From a candidate division Hyd24-12 bacterium UBA5074 (GTDB taxonomy: Bacteria > Fermentibacterota > Fermentibacteria > Fermentibacterales > Fermentibacteraceae), in NCBI GenBank assembly GCA_002414865.1, contig DIAQ01000001.1:4724-11992 (forward strand): a DNA stretch of 7,269 nt, written 5' to 3'. The position numbers and the translations under genes were made by a program. Of this stretch, positions 1 to 4,331 are shown piece by piece (within the stretch, counting starts at the first letter, position 1; each line of letters opens with the position of its first letter). The notes beneath the pieces are model-generated. The model was not told the origin of the DNA. It searched no databases and was given only the letters and a program-made list of their open reading frames with translations.

Positions 1-210
1 TCCCGCTGGCTGGGCATCCGCCCCAGCGTGCGCGGTGTTGCGATGAACCCCGTCGATCACCCCATGGGCGGCGGTGAAGGCAAGTCGAGCGGAGGGCGGC
101 ATCCCTGCTCTCCCTGGGGCCAGCTCTCGAAAGGCCTCAAGACCCGTCGGCGGAAGCAGTCGGACCGCCTGATCACGCGGCGCAGGCCCACCGGCAAGAG
201 GAGGAAGTAA
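1..210 (+). CDS. rplB: 50S ribosomal protein L2, C-terminal part (5' end outside window)
   Basis: The open frame runs in from the left edge and gives the last 69 residues of L2, a 23S rRNA-binding protein needed for subunit association and close to the peptidyl transferase centre. The RWLGIRPSVRG stretch (residues 2-12 here) leads into MNPVDHP, which holds the conserved Asp-His pair (D19, H20 here) matching Asp228/His229 of E. coli L2. GGGEG, GGRHP and the basic RRR-rich tail follow, as expected of the family. The residue after the conserved proline is Met (M22, codon 64-66) where E. coli has His. I associate this HPMGGGEG form with Bacteroidetes/Chlorobi-type L2. The gene ends in the window's only TAA stop among the ribosomal genes and abuts rpsS with no gap. 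The N-terminal two thirds cannot be seen. Identification is secure. Confidence 0.97.
   Translation, partial: SRWLGIRPSVRGVAMNPVDHPMGGGEGKSSGGRHPCSPWGQLSKGLKTRRRKQSDRLITRRRPTGKRRK
198..204 (+). promoter_or_regulatory. Shine-Dalgarno site of rpsS inside the rplB 3' end
   Basis: GAGGAGG lies 6 nt before the rpsS ATG at 211. It is contained in the last lysine- and arginine-rich codons of rplB, so translation of rpsS is probably coupled to termination of rplB. Confidence 0.8.
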
Positions 211-477
211 ATGGCTCGGTCGGTGAAGAAGGGCCCCTTCGTGGACGGCAAGCTCCTCGAGAAGGTCGCCGGCATGGAGGGTCAGGGGGAGAAGAAGGTC
301 ATCCGCACCTGGGCTCGCCGGTCGACGATACCGCCCGAGTTCGTGGGCAACACATTCGCGGTGCACAACGGCAGGAAGTTCGTCCCGGTCTACGTGGTGG
401 AGAACATGGTCGGCCACAGGCTCGGGGAGTTCGCTCCGACGCGCACGTTCCGCGGTCACCGCGAAAAGAAGAAGTAG
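211..477 (+). CDS. rpsS: 30S ribosomal protein S19
   Basis: S19 is a 30S head protein that binds 16S rRNA near the A-site finger contact and pairs with S13. The 88-residue product is close to the usual 90-93. It opens with the typical MARSVKKGPFVD, continues with RTWARRSTI (about residues 33-41) and AVHNGRKFVPV (about 50-60), and ends with the signature MVGHRLGEFAPTRTFRGH followed by a short lysine tail. The ATG directly follows the rplB TAA with zero gap and has a strong GAGGAGG site upstream. STIPPEFVG carries a proline where STIFP is common, a minor variation. The gene sits between rplB and rplV as in nearly all bacterial S10 operons. Confidence 0.98.
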   Translation: MARSVKKGPFVDGKLLEKVAGMEGQGEKKVIRTWARRSTIPPEFVGNTFAVHNGRKFVPVYVVENMVGHRLGEFAPTRTFRGHREKKK

Positions 478-482
478 GCCGG

Positions 483-487
483 GGAGG
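483..487 (+). promoter_or_regulatory. Shine-Dalgarno site that selects the rplV start
   Basis: GGAGG lies only 2 nt before the ATG at 490 but 8 nt before the in-frame ATG at 496. Eight is a normal spacing and two is not, so this site favours 496 as the rplV start. Confidence 0.7.
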
Positions 488-495
488 GCATGGCA

Positions 496-864
496 ATGGA
501 AGCTTCCGCCAGGGCGAAGTTCGTTCGGGTGCCTCCTCGCAAGGCCCGTCAGGTCGCAGACCTGATACGGGGCAAGTCGGTGAACCAGGCTCTCTCGATC
601 CTGCTCACCGTCCCGAGGAATGCCTCGCACGAGATCGAGAAGACCCTCGACTCCGCAGTCTCGAACGCTGTCCAGAAGGCCGAGGGCACCAAGCTCGATA
701 TCGACGAGCTGACCGTGGCCTTCATCGCCATAGACAACGGGCCCATCATCAAGAGGATCAAGACAAGGGCCCGCGGGCGCGCAAATCGCATGCGCCACAG
801 GACGAGCCACATAACCGTCACCGTCAGCACTGCTCTGGCGGCGGGCAGCGCCAGGGAGGGATGA
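496..864 (+). CDS. rplV: 50S ribosomal protein L22
   Basis: L22 binds several 23S rRNA domains, and its long beta hairpin lines the narrow part of the peptide exit tunnel. The 122-residue product has RVPPRKARQVADLIRGK (about residues 11-27), a helical middle, and the hairpin stretch from about 76 to 103 with GPIIKRIKTRARGRANRMRHR, ending in TSHITVTV. I chose the ATG at 496, although an in-frame ATG exists at 490. From 496 the protein begins MEASARAKFVRVPPRKAR, the same 18-residue distance to the KAR motif as E. coli L22 (METIAKHRHARSSAQKVR), and the GGAGG spacing is normal. The hairpin residue pair Asp-Asn before GP replaces the more usual Asp-Glu (AIDNGP versus VDEGP). The stop lies 2 nt before the preferred rpsC start. 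Confidence 0.96.
   Translation: MEASARAKFVRVPPRKARQVADLIRGKSVNQALSILLTVPRNASHEIEKTLDSAVSNAVQKAEGTKLDIDELTVAFIAIDNGPIIKRIKTRARGRANRMRHRTSHITVTVSTALAAGSAREG
855..859 (+). promoter_or_regulatory. Shine-Dalgarno site that selects the rpsC start
   Basis: GGAGG in the last codons of rplV lies 1 nt before the ATG at 861 and 7 nt before the in-frame GTG at 867. Only the second spacing is workable, so the site supports GTG 867 as the rpsC start. Confidence 0.75.
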
Positions 865-866
865 CA

Positions 867-1523
867 GTGGGGCAGAAGACGAACCCGGTTGGTCTCCGAC
901 TCGGCATAAGCCGCGGGTGGAACTCCGTCTGGTTCGCGCGCGGCCGCAAGTATGCCGAGCACCTCGAGGAGGACGCCCGGCTCCGCAAGTACATCCTGAA
1001 GAGGCTCGAGAAGGCACAGATCTCCCGGGTCGAGATCGAGAGGAAGCCGCAGGAGGTCCAGGTCACCATCTGGACAGCCCGCGCGGGCCTCGTGATCGGA
1101 TCCCGGGGCAGCACGATCGACCAGCTCACGAAGGAGCTGAAGATCTTCACGGGCAAGGCGGTCCGCACGAAGGTCGAAGAGATCCGCCAGCCCGAGCGCG
1201 ATGCCAGCCTGGTGGCCGACAGCATCTCCAGGCAGGTCGAGAGCAGGGTCTCCATCAGGCGCGCCATGAAGAGAGCCATATCCGACGCCATCAAGGCCGG
1301 GGCCGAGGGCATCAAGGTCTGCTGCTCGGGCAGGCTCGGCGGCGCGGAGATGTCCCGTACGAACACCTACCACGAGGGGCGTGTCCCCCTGCACACCCTG
1401 CGGGCGGACATCGACTTCGCGCGTTCCATCGCCAGGACGACCTACGGCGTCATCGGCGTCAAGGTCTGGATCTACAACGGCGAGGTTCACGACTATCCGG
1501 GCCAGGGTAGCCCGGCCGAGTAG
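867..1523 (+). CDS. rpsC: 30S ribosomal protein S3
   Basis: S3 lies at the mRNA entry of the 30S subunit and contributes to mRNA helicase activity with S4 and S5. The 218-residue product begins (V/M)GQKTNPVGLRLGISRGWNS, the standard S3 start, from GTG 867. The alternative ATG at 861 would add two unusual residues and leave the ribosome-binding site only 1 nt away. A type II KH domain covers about residues 40-110, with its GxxG loop as GSRG (78-81) where GKKG or GRKG is usual. The C-terminal domain carries RRAMKRA (about 130-136), which includes the basic residues tied to helicase function, then GIKV..SGRLGGAE, EGRVPLHTLRADIDF and TTYGVIGVKVWIYNGE. The short tail PGQGSPAE lacks the long basic extension of some lineages. 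It is followed 13 nt later by rplP. Confidence 0.98.
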   Translation: MGQKTNPVGLRLGISRGWNSVWFARGRKYAEHLEEDARLRKYILKRLEKAQISRVEIERKPQEVQVTIWTARAGLVIGSRGSTIDQLTKELKIFTGKAVRTKVEEIRQPERDASLVADSISRQVESRVSIRRAMKRAISDAIKAGAEGIKVCCSGRLGGAEMSRTNTYHEGRVPLHTLRADIDFARSIARTTYGVIGVKVWIYNGEVHDYPGQGSPAE

Positions 1524-1525
1524 CG

Positions 1526-1531
1526 GGTGAT
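1526..1531 (+). promoter_or_regulatory. Atypical Shine-Dalgarno site of rplP
   Basis: GGTGAT, 5 nt before the ATG at 1537, matches the downstream half of the full anti-SD complement (GGAGGTGATC) rather than the GGAGG core used at most other junctions here. It lies in the 13-nt gap after rpsC. Confidence 0.55.
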
Positions 1532-1536
1532 GCGTC

Positions 1537-1959
1537 ATGTTGATGCCTAAGAGGACAAAGTACCGCAAGATCCAGCGCGGCAGGATGAAGGGCCAGGCCA
1601 AGGGCGGCAGCACGATCGCCTTCGGCGAGTTCGGGCTGCAGGCCATCGAGCCGGCCTGGGTCACGAGCGCCCAGATCGAGGCCGCCAGGGTGGCCATCAC
1701 CCGTCACGTGAAGAGGGGCGGGAAGATCTGGATCCGCATCTTCCCGGACAAGTCCGTGACCTCCCTCCCGGCCGAGACGCGCATGGGCAAGGGCAAGGGC
1801 GCCGTCGACCACTGGGTCGCGGTCGTGAAGCCGGGCAGGGTGATGTTCGAGATAGAGGGTGTCGAGGTTTCGATCGCCCGCGAGGCCATGAGGCTTGCGA
1901 GCCACAAACTCCCTCTGCTCACGAAATTCGTCGTCCGGAGCAAGGGAGCTGAGGCATGA
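1537..1959 (+). CDS. rplP: 50S ribosomal protein L16
   Basis: L16 organises the A-site tRNA-binding region of the large subunit near the peptidyl transferase centre. The 140-residue product begins MLMPKRTKYRK, directly comparable to MLQPKRTKFRK of E. coli, which fixes the start. Later motifs are FGEFGLQA (about 29-36), QIEAAR..ITRHVKRGGKIWIRIFPDK (about 46-72), RMGKGKGAVDHWVAVVKPG (82-100) and the C-terminal LASHKLPLLTKFV. Arg82 corresponds to the arginine that is hydroxylated in E. coli L16 (Arg81). Whether any hydroxylase exists in this organism cannot be seen. Its TGA overlaps the rpmC ATG by 4 nt, so the two are probably translationally coupled. Confidence 0.98.
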   Translation: MLMPKRTKYRKIQRGRMKGQAKGGSTIAFGEFGLQAIEPAWVTSAQIEAARVAITRHVKRGGKIWIRIFPDKSVTSLPAETRMGKGKGAVDHWVAVVKPGRVMFEIEGVEVSIAREAMRLASHKLPLLTKFVVRSKGAEA

Positions 1960-2174
1960 AGACCACCGAGGTCCGCTCCATGAGCGCCGACGAGCTTTCC
2001 GGGCGCATCCGCGAGCTTCGTCAGGAGATCTTCAACCTGCGCTTCCGCAAGTCGGCCGAGCAGGTGGACAACCCCGTCAGGATACGCGAGGCCCGGCACG
2101 AGCTGGCGCGCACCCTCACAATTCAGAGGGAGCGGGCCCTTGGCTTGAGCGCAGAGGCCGAGGGCGGGAAGTGA
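1956..2174 (+). CDS. rpmC: 50S ribosomal protein L29
   Basis: L29 is a small two-helix protein beside the exit tunnel, near L23, and part of the docking surface for chaperones and the translocon. The 72-residue product has the usual MKTTEVRSMSADEL opening, the family core ELRQEIFNLRFRKSAEQVDNP (about residues 20-40) and a second helix with REARHELARTLTIQRER. The last ten or so residues (GLSAEAEGGK) form a small, polar extension. Its ATG lies inside the rplP stop (ATGA), and GGGAG at 1944-1948 stands 7 nt upstream. Confidence 0.96.
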   Translation: MKTTEVRSMSADELSGRIRELRQEIFNLRFRKSAEQVDNPVRIREARHELARTLTIQRERALGLSAEAEGGK

Positions 2175-2184
2175 GGAGTGACAG

Positions 2185-2451
2185 ATGGCTGATGCCAGGA
2201 TCCACAATCGCCAGGTTCTGAAGGGGACGGTGGTGTCCGCCGGCAGGATGGACAAGACCGTGGTGGTGGAGGTCGTCACCCTCAAGGCCCATCCGACCTA
2301 CAAGAAGCGCTTCCGTCAGACAAGGCGCTTCTATGCACACGACGAGAACAACGAGTGCGGGATAGGCGACGTCATACGCATTGCCGAGACGAGGCCACTT
2401 TCCCGGCTGAAGCGCTGGCGGCTTCTCGAAGTCATCGAGAAGGCCCGGTAG
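2185..2451 (+). CDS. rpsQ: 30S ribosomal protein S17
   Basis: S17 is a primary 16S rRNA-binding protein of the 30S body with an OB-like fold. The 88-residue product has KGTVVSAGRMDKTVVVEV (about residues 13-30), then HPTYKKRF, the conserved AHDENNECGIGDVIRIAETRPLS block (about 51-73) and the closing KRWRLLEVIEKA. The MADARIHNRQ opening is a normal S17 length. AGGAG at 2174-2178 is 6 nt before the ATG and overlaps the rpmC stop codon. SAGRMDKT is about one residue longer than the common SDKMDKT turn. Position between rpmC and rplN is canonical and marks the junction of S10 and spc gene sets. Confidence 0.97.
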   Translation: MADARIHNRQVLKGTVVSAGRMDKTVVVEVVTLKAHPTYKKRFRQTRRFYAHDENNECGIGDVIRIAETRPLSRLKRWRLLEVIEKAR

Positions 2452-2456
2452 GAGGA
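2450..2456 (+). promoter_or_regulatory. Shine-Dalgarno site of rplN fused to the rpsQ stop codon
   Basis: AGGAGGA begins with the last two bases of the rpsQ TAG stop (2449-2451) and ends 7 nt before the rplN ATG at 2464. Stop codon and ribosome-binding site share bases. Confidence 0.8.
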
Positions 2457-2463
2457 ACCCGGA

Positions 2464-2829
2464 ATGATCCAGCAGGAGACCCGGCTCACAGTCGCCGACA
2501 ATTCCGGAGCCAGAGAAGTCCTCTGCATCAAGGTTCTGGGTGGAACCAGGCGGAGGTACGCCAGCATCGGCGATGTGATAGTCGTGGCCGTCAAGGAGGC
2601 GACTCCCAACGGTGCCGTCAAGAAGGGCGAGGTCCGCAAGGCCGTCGTCGTCAGGGTTCACAAGGAACTCAACCGCTCGGACGGCTCCTCCGTCAGATTC
2701 GACGACAACGCGGCGGTCATAGTGGATGACACCCTCCAGCCCGTGGCCACGAGGATTTTCGGACCCGTGGGGCGCGAACTCCGCGCCGGATTCATGAAGA
2801 TCGTCTCCCTAGCACCGGAGGTGATCTGA
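2464..2829 (+). CDS. rplN: 50S ribosomal protein L14
   Basis: L14 is a five-stranded beta-barrel protein that binds 23S rRNA and forms an intersubunit bridge with 16S rRNA. It is also the contact site for the ribosome silencing factor. The 121-residue product (usual length 122) begins MIQQETRLTVADNSGAREVLCIKVLGGT, then IGDVIVVAVKEATPNGAVKKGEV.KAVVVR (about 35-64), RFDDNAAVIVDD (about 78-89), and RIFGPVGRELR..FMKIVSLAPEVI at the end. The usual PRGTRIFGPVA is PVATRIFGPVG here, a mild departure in a well-conserved turn. The last codons also encode a perfect extended ribosome-binding site for rplX. It lies 12 nt after rpsQ. Confidence 0.98.
   Translation: MIQQETRLTVADNSGAREVLCIKVLGGTRRRYASIGDVIVVAVKEATPNGAVKKGEVRKAVVVRVHKELNRSDGSSVRFDDNAAVIVDDTLQPVATRIFGPVGRELRAGFMKIVSLAPEVI
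2817..2826 (+). promoter_or_regulatory. Perfect 10-nt extended Shine-Dalgarno site of rplX
   Basis: GGAGGTGATC matches, base for base, the full complement of the conserved 16S rRNA 3' end (GATCACCTCC). It sits in the last codons of rplN (Pro-Glu-Val-Ile), and its GGAGG core is 10 nt before the rplX ATG at 2832. The C-terminal PEV(I/L) of L14 is strongly conserved, so the site is shared by protein and translation signals. Confidence 0.85.
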
Positions 2830-2831
2830 AG

Positions 2832-3140
2832 ATGCACGTGAAGAAGGGCGACAAGGTCCTGGTCCGCTCGGGCGATGACAAGGGCAAGAAGGGCAAGGTG
2901 CTCAAGGTCTTTCCCGAGAAGAACAAGGCAAAGGTAGAGGGAGTGAACTTCGTGAAGAGGCACACCCGCCCGAACAGGACCAATCCCCAGGGCGGGATAG
3001 TGGAGAAGGAGGCCCCCGTGGCCGCTGCAAAGCTGAGCGTCATCTGCCCGGGTTGCGGCGAGAGCAAGGGCTTCCGCAACGAGCGCGACTCCGAAGGGCG
3101 TCCGCGCCGCATCTGCAAGTCCTGCGGCGAGAGCCTGTAG
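2832..3140 (+). CDS. rplX: 50S ribosomal protein L24, form with a C-terminal four-cysteine zinc ribbon
   Basis: L24 is an early assembly protein of the large subunit, located near the exit tunnel opening. The 102-residue product begins with the KOW domain (MHVKKGDKVLV, then DDKGKKGKVLKVFPEKNKAKVEGVN, residues 1-39) and continues with NPQGGIVEKEAP (51-62). In E. coli-type L24 the C-terminal part has no cysteines. Here Cys72-x2-Cys75 and Cys95-x2-Cys98 bracket about 19 residues (CPGC and CKSC), which fits a zinc ribbon. I know cysteine-bearing forms of L24 from other bacteria. Zinc binding in this protein is inferred from spacing only. The start is fixed by the MHVKKGD opening and a perfect upstream ribosome-binding site, 2 nt after the rplN stop. 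Confidence 0.97.
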   Translation: MHVKKGDKVLVRSGDDKGKKGKVLKVFPEKNKAKVEGVNFVKRHTRPNRTNPQGGIVEKEAPVAAAKLSVICPGCGESKGFRNERDSEGRPRRICKSCGESL

Positions 3141-3145
3141 GGAGG
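3139..3145 (+). promoter_or_regulatory. Shine-Dalgarno site of rplE fused to the rplX stop codon
   Basis: AGGGAGG begins inside the rplX TAG stop (3138-3140) and ends 8 nt before the rplE ATG at 3154. Confidence 0.75.
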
Positions 3146-3153
3146 CGGGCGGT

Positions 3154-3720
3154 ATGAGGGAGATCCCGAGACTCAAGAAGCTCTATCGCGAGGAGACCCT
3201 GCAGAAGCTGCAGAGCCGCTTCGACTACAAGAACGTGAACGAGGTCCCGAAACTGGTCAAGATCGTCGTGAACATCGGCCTCGGCAAGGAGGCCATCGAG
3301 AACGCCAACAACATCACCAACGCCCAGGACCAGCTCGGGCGCATCACAGGGCAGCGCCCCGTGATAGCGAAGGCCCGGAGGTCGGTGGCGGCGTTCCGTC
3401 TCAGGGAGGGAATGCCCATCGGCGTTTTCGTCACCCTCCGCGGCGACATGATGTGGGAGTTCCTCGACAGGCTCGCGAACTTCGCCATCCCCCAGGTTCG
3501 CGACTTCCGCGGGCTGTCCCCCAAGGGATTCGACGGCAGGGGGAACTTCAATTTCGGCGTCGAGGAGCAGGCGATCTTTCCGGAGATAGACGTGGACAAG
3601 ATCGACAAATTCCGTGGCATGAACATCACTGTCGTCACCACGGCGCGCACCGACGAGGAGGGCCTCGAGCTGCTCAAGCTGCTCGGGCTGCCTTTCCGCA
3701 AGTCGGCCGGCGCGAGGTAG
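3154..3720 (+). CDS. rplE: 50S ribosomal protein L5
   Basis: L5 binds 5S rRNA together with L18 and contacts the P-site tRNA elbow and S13 across the subunit interface. The 188-residue product is slightly longer than the common 179, with extra residues at both ends. Family features in order are PRLKKLYREE near the start, the FDYKNVNEVPKLVKIVVNIGLG stretch (about residues 23-44), TGQRPVIAKARRSVAAFRLREGMPIG (about 65-90), and VTLRGDMMWEFLDRL. The PQVRDFRGLSPKGFDGRGNFNFGV..QAIFPEID block (about 113-145) follows, then GMNITVVTTARTDEEGLELLKLLGLPF. Start ATG 3154 follows a strong AGGGAGG site. In E. coli this start region is where S8 represses the spc operon. I see no convincing S8-type stem here. 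Confidence 0.98.
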   Translation: MREIPRLKKLYREETLQKLQSRFDYKNVNEVPKLVKIVVNIGLGKEAIENANNITNAQDQLGRITGQRPVIAKARRSVAAFRLREGMPIGVFVTLRGDMMWEFLDRLANFAIPQVRDFRGLSPKGFDGRGNFNFGVEEQAIFPEIDVDKIDKFRGMNITVVTTARTDEEGLELLKLLGLPFRKSAGAR

Positions 3721-3724
3721 GGGG
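3720..3724 (+). promoter_or_regulatory. Weak Shine-Dalgarno site of rpsZ
   Basis: GGGGG begins at the last base of the rplE TAG stop and ends 6 nt before the TTG start at 3731. A GGAG at 3727-3730 touches the start codon and is too close to serve. The pairing is weaker than at other junctions of this operon. Confidence 0.5.
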
Positions 3725-3730
3725 CTGGAG

Positions 3731-3916
3731 TTGGCTAAGAAGTGTCTCGTCGAGAAGCAGAAGCGCACGCCCAAGTTCAAGGTCCGCAAATACAACCGCT
3801 GTGCGCTCTGCGGAAGGCCCCGGGGGTTCCTGCGCAGGTTCGGCATCTGCCGCATCTGCTTCAGGGACATGGCCAACAGAGGCCTCGTCCCCGGTGTCTC
3901 CAAGGCAAGCTGGTAG
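3731..3916 (+). CDS. rpsZ: 30S ribosomal protein S14, zinc-binding short form (type Z)
   Basis: S14 is a late-assembling 30S head protein. This is the short, zinc-containing form: 61 residues, exactly the length of B. subtilis S14 type Z, with the same opening (AKK...KQ.RTPKFKV) and ending (GLVPGVSKASW). The zinc site is Cys24-x2-Cys27 and Cys40-x2-Cys43 (RCALCGRP and ICRICFRD). The frame has no ATG at the expected place. TTG at 3731 gives the exact family length and N-terminus, so I take it as the start despite a poor ribosome-binding site. The in-frame CTG at 3725 is a less likely alternative. The gene lies 10 nt after rplE and 10 nt before rpsH, its normal position. Confidence 0.97.
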   Translation: MAKKCLVEKQKRTPKFKVRKYNRCALCGRPRGFLRRFGICRICFRDMANRGLVPGVSKASW

Positions 3917-3926
3917 GGGGTAGGCT

Positions 3927-4322
3927 ATGTCGATGACAGATCCCATATCCGACATGCTCACCCGGATCCGCAATGCCGGAAGCGCCGGCCACAAGATGGT
4001 CGACATACCTGCGTCGAACCTCAAGGCGGCAATTGCGGGGGTGCTGTATCGCAGAGGATTCATCCGCGGTTTCCGCCGGATGGAGGACAACAAGCAGGGC
4101 ATCCTCAGGGTCTACCTGTCCTACAGGGGAGGCAAGTCCCTGATCGTCGGCCTGAAGAGGATCTCCAAGCCCGGCTGCAGGGTCTACAGAGCCGCGGACG
4201 AGATCCCGAGAGTGATGGCCGGCAGGGGCATCGCGGTACTCACCACCCCGCGCGGAGTCCTCACCGACTCCGAGGCGCGGAAGCAGGGCGTGGGCGGCGA
4301 AGTGCTGCTCCACGTCTGGTAG
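3927..4322 (+). CDS. rpsH: 30S ribosomal protein S8
   Basis: S8 is a primary binder of the central domain of 16S rRNA and, in E. coli, the translational repressor of the spc operon. The 131-residue product begins MSMTDPISDMLTRIRNA, matching the MSMQDPIADMLTRIRN form, which selects ATG 3927 over the ATG at 3933. The N-terminal domain continues to about residue 75. The C-terminal domain contains LKRISKPGCRVY (about 76-87), the signature GIAVLTTPRGVLTDSEAR (101-118) and the ending GVGGEVLLHVW. Thr-Thr-Pro at 106-108 replaces the common Ser-Thr-Ser but still fits the family pattern. AGGGGG at 3915-3920 overlaps the rpsZ TAG stop and lies 6 nt upstream of the start. Confidence 0.98.
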   Translation: MSMTDPISDMLTRIRNAGSAGHKMVDIPASNLKAAIAGVLYRRGFIRGFRRMEDNKQGILRVYLSYRGGKSLIVGLKRISKPGCRVYRAADEIPRVMAGRGIAVLTTPRGVLTDSEARKQGVGGEVLLHVW

Positions 4323-4327
4323 GGAGG
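4321..4327 (+). promoter_or_regulatory. Shine-Dalgarno site of rplF fused to the rpsH stop codon
   Basis: AGGGAGG begins with the last two bases of the rpsH TAG stop (4320-4322) and ends 4 nt before the rplF ATG at 4332. The spacing is shorter than at neighbouring junctions. Confidence 0.7.
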
Positions 4328-4331
4328 CCCC

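Noticed and set aside
1524..1536. Possible promoter or terminator in the longer gaps between genes
   Set aside because: The longest gap is 18 nt, too short for a terminator hairpin with its T-run, and no -35/-10 pair or T-run was seen at any junction.
549..1700. A 383-codon open frame on the minus strand across rplV, rpsC and rplP
   Set aside because: It lies antisense to three certain ribosomal protein genes, its translation is low-complexity Asp/Leu/Ala/Arg-rich and shows no family motif, and GC-rich codon bias creates such long antisense frames.
3130..3175. Possible S8-binding operator around the rplE start, as in the E. coli spc operon
   Set aside because: Only a three-base-pair GGG/CCC stem (3158-3167) is visible. 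It does not resemble the 16S rRNA helix 21 mimic. A structure search with the organism's own 16S rRNA would be needed to revive the idea.
4242..4250. Thr-Thr-Pro in place of Ser-Thr-Ser in the S8 signature
   Set aside because: The variant still satisfies the S8 family pattern as I know it (one of Ser/Thr/Tyr, then Thr, two free positions, then Gly), so it is ordinary variation.
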